From Struthio camelus (Eukaryota; Chordata; Aves; Struthioniformes; Struthionidae), in the NCBI RefSeq assembly GCF_040807025.1, contig NC_090942.1, positions 201,244,747 to 201,308,746 of the forward strand: DNA of 64,000 nucleotides, written 5' to 3'. Under the pieces are notes generated by a model, which saw nothing but the letters and a program-made list of their open reading frames with translations, was not told where the DNA came from and searched no databases. Of this stretch, positions 27,501 to 39,284 are shown one piece after another. The number at the start of each line of letters is the position of its first letter. Positions within the stretch are counted from its first letter, which is position 1. The position numbers were made by a program, and so were the translations under genes.

Positions 27501-30500
27501 CTCAGCTATGCTACAAGGCGATTATTCACAGACCGTACGCAATTGCTCAGGATCTGTGAAATTGTACTCGGCTCCCAGATTGTTCATGTACTTCTGGAAC
27601 GTATCAGTACCCAATATGTCATCTGGAGTGTTATATTCAAATGGTTACGATTTTCCTCTTTTGCGCTATAGTTTTTGCTTGCTTCTTTTCCCTAACAGCA
27701 ATACACTTTTCCTCTATAGAAATAATTTCCAATCCTTCCCATTTTTCTTGTACTATGGAAATACACTATTTCCTTTTTGAAGAGCCTAATATATGATTTT
27801 ATCCTTTGGCTTTAAAAATACACTTTATACTGTAACCTGAACTCCACTGCCTTATATCCCATGTCTTTCTTCTAATCTTAGTGCTAAGACAAAGAGAGGG
27901 TCATACAAGCTAAACCACTCATCTGACCTCATGGAGAACTTCGATGCAAAATGGTAGATAGTGGGTGGTACTCTTAAACATGGCTTTTGTTCATCAGATG
28001 AAAGCTTCTGCTAACTCTTGTAACAAGTATCAAAAGAAACAGAGCTCTTGAGAGGCCACAGTGGTAGAATCTGTATTAGCTGGTGAAACAGAAACAGCAG
28101 TAGGAATGATTTACTTTTGCTGCCAATTAATAGCTATATTTAGCTGAACAACAGGACATAGGACAATAAAGACTTGTAGTGTACTGATTTCTTTGAGTGG
28201 GATGAACTTAGACTGGGCAATAAGGTTGCTTGACATAACATTTGTGAACTTGGCTTTCTTTATCAAGAATGATTTTGGTAAGATATTGTAAAGTCAATGT
28301 GACCCTAAGGATGTTAAGTGCAGAAATGATATAATTACAAGAGCGTTCATAGTTAATCAATATTATAAAAACCTTCCACATGCTTTTCCGGACAGATTGT
28401 TTTATACATATGTAGGATTAAATAAATATACAGATGAGAAAGTCTCATTTAGAAAAAGTCATATTTGCAGAACAATTCTTTGGCTGAAAAATTCTTTCAA
28501 AATGTATTGCCATCTTGTTTTGCAAGGCCAAGAAGTTCAACAGCATAAAAAAGAGAAACTGAGAGCAAGACTGTGAAAGTGCTTAAGACTTTGTGAGAGT
28601 ACTTAAAAAAACTAGTAGCAGAAAATCCTTGCTTTGCTTTGTGAGTTCTTAAAGAAACCTGCAACCTCTTTCAATAATTTTAGTGTGACTGGCCAGGAAT
28701 AAATCCAGCAAAATGTTACCCAGGCCTTATCTCATTGCAATGTAACAGAAGTAAGAAGTGTCCTCTGAGTGTTTTTTTTCCCTTTTATTATTAATATTTA
28801 CATGTAAAAGTAATTTCATGAATACAATATACTTTACTGTACTTCTAACATATCCTGAAAATATAACTTTATTTGGTTTCTTTAGGATATGGTGGTCACA
28901 GTCTTCTCAGTTCTGTGGCACATGCAGCCAAGCGTACCTCAAACATCTCTGGCCAGCTAGCTCTGTTTCATCAGCCTCTATATTCTGGCTATTGCCAGTC
29001 CTTCTTCAACTTGGAAAGATCTCAGCAGCAGCAGGGAACTACAGAAGAAATCGTGGAACCTACAAGAAAAAAACATGTCACCAAAAAAAAAAAATTGCTG
29101 CAGAATAATTACCGTTCTTTCTTTCCTGGTTGCGTGACCGGCCACACAAAAGCTCCTTCCAGGGCCAGTGAGCAATGATTTCTTTCTCCTATGTGGATAA
29201 AGATTGCAGCTATCAGAGCTCCTCAGGGAAACAATAGCTCTTGATGAAAGACAGACTGACTCTCACAATGGCACCATGCAAATCTCTGAGATTGGGATGC
29301 ACTTCAGAGAAGTGCACAGACCTCTTTTCACAAGGCTCTGGACTTAGAGGAGCATTTAATATAGTTTACTCATAGCATGAATTAATGTGATTAGATAGCC
29401 TGATACTTCAGGATTAACATTAACAGTAGGGGACATTTCAGCTAATAGCTCCTGGAAGGAGAAGGGAAACTGGGAAAGAGGCTCATACCTACTAAAAGAC
29501 AGTTTCCCCTCAGAACTCAGCATTAAGTGATACCAGCCCTAATAATGGCTTTCTGTAGATATTTTGTCAGTCCTTAGGGACCCAATCGCATGTCTGGGTT
29601 AAGGCTTCCTCTCATCTGTCCTCTATCTTATTAAGTGTTTGTGATATCTGCAAATTAGCACCCCTCCCTCATATGGCCAACCCTACCTCCACAGTAAACA
29701 GAGATACCACAAATGAGACAAAGAAAGATTTATCCAGCAAGAGATAAGGTTAGGTTTTAGCTAAAAGATTGTAAACTAAATAATCCAGCAAAGCATAAAA
29801 ACACTTCTAATCTCACCCCTGCAGCACAATGATGTGCTTTGATGCTCCTGCCTAGGCTGCCTAGGATGTATCATCTCGGCTATTAGAAGATAAACTTACA
29901 GTGCCACTTTCAGCAGACCTCTTCCCCAGAACAGCTCTGGTTTATAGACCGGAGTCAGAGCTATAAGGGCAAATGCTGAGGAGAGTATTTAAAAGGAAAC
30001 AGTCTGGATAAGAAAACCACATTAATTGTCTGTGGATCGTCTTTCCTCATCTCTCAGTTAGATAACATGATGCATTGCTATCATATACTTTACTTGTCAT
30101 TGATCACAGCAAAAAAGTTGTGAAGCTTATGCAAATTGCTGTATGCTCACAACTCAAACATCCATTTTAATGTTGTCTTATTTTGTTCTCTCCTCCAGCA
30201 AATATCACAACCCGCTGTCAGAGCTCCTGAAGATCTTTTTTCTGATAGTATGAAGCAGCCCAAATAACATCAATGGGCTGCAGCTATAGGGCATTGCTAA
30301 GGAGGAAAGTTAGCCCAGCTGAATAAACATGAATCAAATGTGGTTAACAAGTCAAGGTGAAATCTCTAGACCACTTTGACTGAAAATGATAGTATGAAAC
30401 GAGTCGGGCATGCAGACCTCACCTCCTCCCATCTTCCAGGTTCTAAAGTCAGTCTTCACAGGCTAAGCAAGCAGTAAATGTTTTTTTGACAGCCCAGAGA

Positions 30501-33454
30501 GGTTAACTGGCTCTGGGAGGGCACAGATGGGTGCTGCAAAGGAGAGGGGACAAGAGCGCACCATCCTCCTAGAGGGTGCAACAGCAGAGAACAGGTAAAG
30601 CGGGGACAGGGAGTTCTTGTTTCAGCAGCGGTGAGCTATCTCAGCAGCTCAGTTGTACCATCTGACCGTGCCCCAAACTCTCTGCATGGTCGATAGAGAG
30701 AAATAATAATGTTTTGAAAAGGCTGGTTTTAACAGACAAATTTCCTGGCTGATGCTTCACTGGTAAATGTATATAAATTCCCTTGGATAATATGCAGCTG
30801 AAAGAATTATAGGCTCTGAGTGTCTATGTAAGTTTTACTACTTTGATTTTTGTAGGTTGGTTAATGGATGCGAACTTCTCCCCCACCTCTTAGTTTGAAC
30901 ACTGCATCCACAATTTAAAAGCACTCACATGTTTACACCTGTATTAGAAAAAGAGAGGCTATGTGGGTTATATAGTATATTGTACTGCTTGATGCAGCTA
31001 GAAGGGTTTCAGAAATACTGTTTCATCAGCACAGCTATAATCTTCAGTGAATAGATATACAGGATAGCTTCTCCAGCATAAACCAACCTAGAGCACCAGG
31101 AAGGATAAGGCTCCTATATTAGCAGCAGCCAGCACAGCCCTATTATTTCTGTACAAAAGTTCCCTCCTATATCTTTGCCTCTCTTACTACACTAGTTTCA
31201 GGCTACTGAGAAACCCCTCAGTTCCCAAATCACACTCAGGCTACTATAACCCTTGGATGCCCTTGAAAGCAGCTGATTCTGATTTGGTATTGTTCTATTA
31301 TCTCCAGTTTCTTGCTTGACCCCTTGAAGAGATACCATTCAAACACTTTGAAAAGAAACTCTGACTTGCTGTTACATAAACTTTCAAATAAAAGGCAGGA
31401 ATAACTAGATCACCGAGTTTTGTGCATTAGCAGAACCGTTATTAGCAGACAGCAATCCTAGAGAGCCGGATTTTTCTTAACTAAAGCAAAATTATTGTGC
31501 TTTGAGACTTTGTAATGCTGAGAGAACACTTGCAAAGCACTGATCTACTGCACTCTTATGACATAATGCTGTTAATTAATGGACTCCAGAGAGTCTTCTT
31601 CGTTTAGCTCTGTCTACAAGCCCATTTAAATAAAAACTTTATATAATAAAAAGATAAGAAATAAGAACTGCCACTTCTGCACAGCATTTGCTATGGAGAC
31701 AAACACCTTTCACATACACAGAATAAAATAGCTCTCCAGCAAAACAGCACCATGTAGGGTCACAGGGAGTTCACTCAGCATGGAATAATGACTTGCTAGT
31801 CCCATCTATTAGGGAGGGAAATCTGTCACACTTAGGATAACACTAAATGTTACACTCATTTGCACAAAGTGAAACTAAAGCTCAGACAAGGATGGTAATA
31901 GTCACTTGGTTGTTAGAAAACTGCTGTTACAGCTAAATAAGCTAACTCAAGCTCCAGGCAGATTACAGCTAGTCTGGACAAAGGCTATTGTTCAGTTACT
32001 GCTAAAGCCTGTGGCCTACTGATAGACACGGTGGTTCCCTATTTACTAGGCTATGTGGCTGTCTTATACAGTGGACAAGATCTCTTGCTGTTTCTCCAGA
32101 GACATAGAGCAGATTGTTTCTCTAAGACTCTCCTGCTCAGACAACACCAAGAGGAGCTGACACCATCCCCAGGGCAAGTGAACTAGTCCGGATCACAGCC
32201 ACAGTTTCAGGCTGTGAAAGGCTTACACACCTTAATTTAGGAAAAGGTCCTCTTCTATGGGAAATGAGGAGAATGGAGGCAAGGAAAACTGTCCTGGGGA
32301 GCTCAGCTCATCTGGAAAGATTCTAGTGCCCTTGCACAGGTATGCCCTTGCATGGTGTCTTCAGAGGGTTTGAAGAGTATGTTTTGTTCTGCTCTTGCAT
32401 CATTTCAGGCACACAGTCAGAGTTGTTCAGAGTATTCTGTGTGAAAGTTGTCGGTGCTCTGGGTGTGCACAAAAGCATGAGTTGAAAACACAGCTGGAAT
32501 CAGGCACATGCAATGACATAGAGTGTCTAGTGTGAGAGAGATGGCCTAGGATAATGGGCGCACCCAAATATGAGCTGAGACTTGCACAGAATGGTAGTGG
32601 CGACGTTTAGGTGTAGATCTTGACAAACTGTCAAGCAAGCAACTGCTCATCTGCCAGATAGCTGTGCTTGGGTTCAGCAAAGCATTAGGAAAGGATGCAA
32701 AGAAGCTTTCTTTCTTGTCTTTTTCCATTCAAATGCCAGAAATCCTAATAGACCAGAAATATAATTATCTGCCAGCTGCTGGGCACAGCAACCTGAAACA
32801 GTTTGTCTGTGATGCAGTACCTGGCCCATCTCACTATTGCCCAGAGGCAGTTATCAGCTGCCTTCTGCAGAAACGGTAGCCAGGGGACAGGTCAATGCCA
32901 ATCCCTGCTTCCCCCATGGCAGCAAAACAAAGATGCCGCTGCTTAACTGGGTCTGGGGAATTTCATGAAGAAGTGCTTCATTTTTCTCCCTAAAAAGAAA
33001 GCTGGAACAATGCAAGATCATGTACTTGTAGTTTTGTCAAGAATTTTGCCCCCCAAAGCTCCATTCTGGACAAGGAGAGTATTTTGCCACTCTGTAAGGT
33101 ACTGTAGGTCCAAGAGCATAAGGACTCTCATGTAAACTTATGTTCAGTCACAGTGACACAGGGGAACTGTGAAGGATTCTTGACAGAAGCTTCTTTGCAA
33201 TTCAGGTCCTTCAGATTTTAATGCAGAAATCAAAAACTGCAGGAAACACCACAAGGAACTGCCCTGATGAGCAGGTGAATGACAATCAGGCAGCTCCGGG
33301 AACTCTCACAATAGGTTAAATGACCAGCACATTTCTGCTTCTTCTTTAGGTAAGAATCCCATTGAGTAAAAGCTAGGAGAGGAAGTCATCTGGTTACACA
33401 TGTGCCTCCCCACTGATGCACTTTCTTGCCTCTACTGCAGCACTGATAGAGCAG
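18511..33454. other. Gene-poor spacer, mostly unique non-coding sequence
   Basis: No gene could be supported in this 15 kb. It contains one L2-like relic (19519-19650), an AT-rich block at about 20100-20520 that resembles conserved developmental non-coding DNA, and a plus-strand open frame at about 28886-29178 preceded by an acceptor-like TTTCTTTAG. None of the open frames (for example 23801-24067, 22498-22794) shows a known domain. Otherwise nothing is seen. Confidence 0.55.
19519..19650 (+). mobile_element. Ancient L2-like LINE/SINE 3' tail relic
   Basis: Landmarks in order are AAATCGTGAACTCTGAAAGG, CATCTTTCCTTTC, GTACTGTACAATGTCTAGCC, TTCTGATCCC and GGTAACACTCCAGTGCAAAT. They follow the recalled amniote tail, in which a GTAAGCTCT-type block is followed by GTACAGCACCTAGCACAATG, a CCTGATCC block and a TACCGCAATACAAATAATA end. 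It is the most complete of the three relics in the window and lies in the same orientation as the others. Confidence 0.6.
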
Positions 33455-34053
33455 TACTGGTATCCCCCAGGGACTGATATTGGGCCAGTCCTTAACATCT
33501 TCATTAACAACCTGGACGATGGGACAGAAAGCACCCTCAGCAAGTTTGCAGGTAATACAAAACCGGGAGGAGGGAGTGATACATCAGAAAGTTGTGCTGC
33601 AAGTCAAAGGGGCCCCAACATGTAGGAGAAGTGGGTCAACAGGAACCTCATGAGGTTCAACAATGGGCAATGCCAAGTCCTGCACCTGGAGAGGAATAAC
33701 TCCATGTACCAGTACAGGCTGGGAACTGACCTGCTGGAAAGCAGCTCTGGAGAGAAGAACCTGGGGATCCTGGTGGACAACACATTGAAGAAGAGCCAGC
33801 AATGCGCTCTTGTGGCAAAGGTGGCCAACGGCATCCTGGGCTGCATCAGGAGAAGTGTTTTCAGCAGTCTGAGGGAGGTGATCCTTCCCCTCTGCCCAGC
33901 ACTGGTGAGGCCACGTCTGGTGTGCTGCGTCCAGTCCTGGGCTCCCATGGCCCTGGGCAACCTGCTCTAGTTAATTCCACTTTGAGCAGGGGGGTGAGAG
34001 TGTATAATCTCCAGAGGTTCCTTCCAAGTTCAAGTATTCTGTGATTCTGTGAT
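33455..34053 (+). mobile_element. Decayed CR1 LINE, 5'-truncated and internally deleted
   Basis: The plus strand encodes a recognisable CR1 reverse-transcriptase fragment: PPGTDIGPVLNIFINNLDDG near 33470, LSKFAGNTKPGG where active copies have FADDTKLGG, then NLGILVDNTLKKSQQCALVA and REVILPLCPALVRPRL. The catalytic aspartate pair is lost and an in-frame stop and frameshift occur near 33620. At about 33940-33960 the coding region jumps straight to the 3'UTR block (CCTGGGCAACCTGCTCTAG), so the C-terminal part present in the copy at 47247-48384 is missing. The 3' end is the typical ATTCTGTGATTCTGTGAT tail at about 34036-34053. Confidence 0.92.
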
Positions 34054-35661
34054 ACAATTATTTGACTGTGGGATATTTGAAACTGAGTCTTGAAAGAAGA
34101 GTCAAGGAAAAAGGTTTTATTTGGACAAGGACATAGGCTACACCAATGGTTTTGCTTCGGATACAGCAGAAGAAAGCATCCTCTACAGAAGCTCTGGGCA
34201 GCCAAGCCGTTCCTGTTATTTTATAACATAGTGTATTACTGTACTGCCATGGTAGCTTGACGTTCAAGGTTGTCCTTGAACACAACCATCATAGTCATCC
34301 CTACTTCCCCATACTTGTTTTCCCTGCTTCTCTTGCCTGTAGCATGCCAGCATGTGTCTCTAGCTTCCAACAGATCATGGGGAGAGGCTTGGATCCTTCT
34401 GGGTTCTCTCCCCCAGCCAGTATGATGCACCCAGTAGGAGTGACAATCTCTTTGCAGCAGAGCTAACACAGGCACAAGACACTTGCTCCCAATGCATGGC
34501 AAGGGGAATTAAAGCCTATTCCAGCTTGCAGGACCTTTCTTGCCTTGACTGGCACACCAACAGATTCTTCATGGCAACGCAATATGCTTCCAATGAGAGT
34601 GAAGTAAGGACTCATGATATTTGTGTGTTCCCTTGCAGGGATCTGCCTGTGAGCAAGATGCCTGATGTTCTTTACAGCCAAGGTATTTCTAGCAAATACA
34701 GTTTGTGGATATAGAGGGCAATTCAACACCTCTTGAAGTAGGCATTTAGTTTAGCTTGGCTTAGCTAATTTAGATGCTTAGTACCTGCAAAGGATCTGTC
34801 TACACTAGTGTTTTAGTTTGGATCACAAATGAGCTTGACAAATAGCTGTGTCATTCCTAGAAAGCTGTATACTTTCTCCTGTGAACGCCGTGGCTCTCGA
34901 CTCAAGCAAGGGCAGAGTTGACTGTTTCCTCATGGACATGAGATAAAGCCCAGGGTCACCAGAGCTCCGATCCAGCTGACAGACTATTGAACAACTCTCA
35001 TGATTCCTTAACTGGGCCAAGGGCAAAGCTGGAAGGGGGAATTTGATGTAAACACTACAGCTTGCTGAGAAAGCTTGCTGGCTTCCCATTCCATTTTATT
35101 TTGCATACAAAATTGTCAGAAAAGAGAGATTTTCAGTGGAAACCAATTTATCCAGTATTCCCCTGCACAGTAAAATGAAAATGTTTTCTTCAAAAGAAAT
35201 GTAATTTCTTTGCGCTCAAAACATCACTGAAAATTAACCTACATTCAGTAAGAAGATCAATGTCAAAAGACAAAGGATGTTGAATTTTAGATTTTTTTCT
35301 GTGTGGGGTTTGGAGGAGGTCCTCTTCCCCCTTTTTGCCAGAGGAAGCTGATGCTGGGACTCTACGTGAGTGCTCTGACTGTGTGCACCAAAAGGTCAAT
35401 CAGCCTCTTTTCTCATTTCCTCTGTAAAGATGATTCAACTTTGCGCAAAAAAACATAGCTCTGTCTGACTGAAGCAAGCTCTACTGATCCACAATTCGGA
35501 TCAGTAATTCCATCTTTACCACATGCCCTTGAAAACAATACATTTCTGGGAAAGAAAAATGGCACTGTCATTAGTTCCCAAACTGCTCTGTCTACAGCCT
35601 TCATCTTCCTAGTTCTTCAGCAAGCCCCTTGCACATACACGTTTTGTCCCTTTTCATGCAT

Positions 35662-35745
35662 GCAGATTGTAAGCACCCTACAATAGGGACTATCTCTTTG
35701 TTCAATATTTGTACAGCACCTAGCATAATGAGGCTGTGTTTTTTC
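35662..35745 (+). mobile_element. Ancient L2-like LINE/SINE 3' tail relic
   Basis: The segment contains AGATTGTAAGCACCCTACAA, then GGGACTATCTCTTTGTTC, then TTTGTACAGCACCTAGCATA followed by ATGAGGC. These blocks match in order the recalled amniote L2-type tail. The last block is the best preserved of the three relics in this window. There is no coding part, as expected for a severely 5'-truncated copy or a SINE sharing the tail. Confidence 0.65.
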
Positions 35746-37991
35746 TTTTCAGAAGGAATCCCAAAAAGAAATATAAGAAGAAATATAAGAAGAAAGAATG
35801 AAGAAGACAATATTACACACCAACTGATGCAAAGTCTTTTTCCATTTTGTCGTAATAAATTAGTACTAGTGGATTTTTTAAAAATGCGAATTTTCTCAGT
35901 TGACCATGGAAATGGAATACAAGTCAGCATTATCTAAAGACTTGCACTTTAGTACAAGTTAAATACTTAAGTATTATCTAAAGACAGTCAGATAATAAGA
36001 GTGCCAAGAAGATTTTTCTAATCACCTAAATCAAAGAATTGTGTGAGCCAGGGAACTAATCAATCCTGATTCTCAATATCTTTCTTATACATAAAATCTC
36101 TACTGTCTAATAAGAGGAAAGTTGTTAATTTTTCCTTCCAGAAAGGAAGGAAACTCCTCAAACCATTTTAGACCACCTCATCTCTGATTCCTGAGATAAT
36201 CTGGAAGGGGCAGGGTATATCTCCCTACATGACTGACTAAATTACCCCCAAGAACTTCCTCGATGTGCCAAGGGAAGCCAGCATATTGGTTAGAGTAGTA
36301 TTGGAGTACCTCTGAGGAAGTCTGGAAATGCCATTTGTCCTGTGGTTTTTTTTTTCCTTCTGTCACTTTGTCTTGTCTAGGAGAACCATCAACTCTTTGG
36401 AATAGCAATTGTTTTTTTGTAAAGTGCCTGACATAATGGAGTTCTGGTTTAGGCAGATGCTTACTAGAGGAACAGGATGATCCTATCATTTGAGAAACTT
36501 TCTTCCAGTTGCTTACTCAGTCACTGTCTCTAACTACACACTTAGTGATGCCAGTTTGTAGCTCTACAGAATAAGTGATCACAACTCTATGACTTCGTGG
36601 TCGTGAAAGGAAAGCAAGTCCAAGTCTTTCCTTTTCTGATTTGTCCTCAGGGAGATGAAGCAGAAACTTCTCATGAACTGGAAGGAGTCCTGCAGGGAGA
36701 CGACAACCATTTGGAGAGAAATATGATGAACTGAACAGATTAATAATGCTGACTGAGGGACATGAGAGTGGTCCAGGTAAGCTTCTTCTCTTTGAAGCCT
36801 ATTGAAGGATCCTGCCTAGAGACCTGAGTTTTTTTGATATGGTGCCAAAGAGTTTTCTCTTGCCTTAAGACTTGATAGATGTTCCCGGATCATGCTGTGA
36901 AAGATTCTTCTTTGGAGGAACTTCTTCTCTTGGAGAAAGGCCACATCCAGCACAGTTCACAAACATAAGCAGAATCTGGAACAACTGACCTATGTAAAGC
37001 AACATGTGTGTCTAAGCCTTTGGAAGGAGTCAGGAGAAGCAGGCCCATGATTTCTGCAATAAATAAGTCTTTCCTGAAGGAAAAGACTTTGGGCATACAA
37101 GATTTCTGCAGAGAGGTGGATTAATCCTGTTTCTAAACAATTTGTAATTGCGTTACTGTTCCTATTGAGTTGTCCTACCTTGAGAGCCATGGGAAACTTC
37201 CAATTGCTCTCCTGCCAAACCAGATGTCCTATTTGGAGAGTGTTTGTCCTTGGACCTTCCTAGAGCTGCTCTGTTCCTGTTCTTTTGCTCTCCCAGAAAG
37301 AAGGAGGAGGGAGCAATACCACAGAACGGCAAATGGTGTATAAGTCTCCCTTGACTGATAAGTTAATGAATACTGAACTACTTACCTTTCCCAAGGGGTC
37401 AAAGTGGTGGCAGCCAAAGAGCTTCAGGAATATTTATAACTCTTAGCAAAGATTAGACTTGCCTCAATCTTGCCTCAGGGAAAGAGAGAGCTGAAGTCAC
37501 GCAGCCTTTGCTGGTTGGTTCCCTCCGTCCTGCTGCCCATCGTCTTCTCGTTTACTGTTTTCCCTCTCCCCCGACATTGTTCTTTTTTAAGGTGTAACAG
37601 ATGAACTGCAAGGTGCTGTCAGTGGTGCCCTGGTGTTTCTGGCCCACTATCTTTTCCATTACCTCATGTGTGAACTACAGGGTCATCTGAAGCCCTTGGA
37701 AGAAATCTCTGAGTTTGTCGTCATTACCCTCAGCAAACTTGCTACCATCTATGGTACACCAGCCTCCACTTTTTGAAAAGAGGGTGACCAACCCTAAATG
37801 GAGTTCTGCTCCACTCTTTTCTTCTAGTCCTATGCTGAAGTAAGGGATTGGATGGATCCATCCACTACATCCCTGCTCCCATCCCTCTTTGTAAAGGCCA
37901 GTCAGCATGCTTCTATCCTGGCAGGAGACCCCTTGCTTGCCCACTAGCTTTCTCTGGCAGCTCTTGATTCCTTCTTGCCCTTCTCACACAT

Positions 37992-38003
37992 CACCAGAGG
38001 GCA
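37992..38003 (+). promoter_or_regulatory. CTCF-like core motif
   Basis: CACCAGAGGGCA matches the core of the CTCF motif at every position, although the two flanking 3' positions do not fit. CTCF is the vertebrate insulator and loop-anchor zinc-finger protein. It lies between CDK8 and the CpG islands, where a boundary would be reasonable, but single motif matches occur by chance. Confidence 0.3.
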
Positions 38004-39236
38004 TGGCAGCCCTGAAGCCTTTGCCCAGCAGAGGTGCTACGTGGCTTACTCTGTAGCCTCTGCTAGCAGATTTCTTCCCTTCCCTCTACCCTGTCCTAGC
38101 ATGGACGTGTATCCCTTTTGTGGGCATGATGTGAGACCGCACTGAGCAAAGTAGACAACAGCAAGATCAAACAAGCTTTTTGTGGTTCCAAGTGTAAGCC
38201 AATAATGCTAGGGCTCTGTTTGAGTGCAGGCGGAATAGGGGGTTACTGAGCTGTATTTGACACTAAAGTCTATTCTTAGGGCTGTTATGGAAAATTCTGA
38301 ACTTTACAAGTTCAGATCCCTTACAGTTTCAAATAAGCAAAAATAATTCCTGAAGCTCAGGAGACTGATGTGGACAGGAAGAAAACAGAGTTGATGTGAT
38401 TCTGCTGCTTAATCTCCTGAGCAAGACTTGGAGAAAAAGAAGAAAAAAAGGGTGTGACAAGGAGGAGGTGTGAAATAGCTCAGCATTTGAATGAAAACTT
38501 TTCAAAATATCTCATACCTTGTGCCTGAATCCAAATCTGTCCCAGAACTGAACGCTGATGAATGAAACATCAGCTGAACACTGATGAATGAGACAGGCTT
38601 GAGTGATAATGCAAGATACCCTCACTGGTATGTACTTTGCATGATCTTTTTTTCCTCTTCTTTTGAGGCAGTTCTAGAAATATGGTCAAAAGGCATAATT
38701 ATGTACTTCACATACTGCAAAAAATGTTCCTTGCCAAAGGGAGAAACTGAGTTTCGTGACAAAGTTTACTCTTTCTTCTATTATGCTGTTAGAAACTGGC
38801 TTTACACAGAATAAGATGTAAAACGATTTGGTTGGAAGTGATTTGTAGCCCCTTTTGTATTGAAATGTATTAGAATACCTGAAATTCTCTTTCAGGTGTA
38901 ATAGCCTCTCTTAAACCCCATACCTACTGAAAACCTGCCTCCTGAGATAAACACAGCTCTAGCTGCCAGAGATTCAGGGAAGCATTAGCTTTTATTTCAA
39001 GGGAGCCAAATCAGGACAGACAGACATGCATACACACAGCCACACAGAGTTTCTTTGATTCAGTAGCTGCTTGGCAGATCCCCTGTTTCCAGCTCCCTGG
39101 AGAGGCCTTTTCTCTGTCCTGGTCTACCCGTGCCCTAGCAGCATTCTTAATAAGCGAGAAAGAAAGGAGCTGCACTAAGTAGACCTGAAAGCAGGATTTC
39201 CCAGCTCCATACTTTTATCCAGTAGCTGTTGCTCTC

Positions 39237-39284
39237 CTATAGCGCCTTCTCTTTTCTTGTCTATAGCGCCTTCTATTTTCTTGT
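39237..39284. repeat. 24-bp tandem duplication
   Basis: Two adjacent 24-base copies beginning CTATAGCGCCTTCT and ending TTTTCTTGT differ at one base (C or A at unit position 15). The near identity suggests a recent slippage or tandem duplication in otherwise unique non-coding DNA. Confidence 0.9.

Noticed and set aside
29570-29700. Possible further CR1 relic (TTTGTGATATCTGCAAATTA)
   Set aside because: Only one short block resembles CR1 and the flanks do not continue the consensus, so it cannot be supported.
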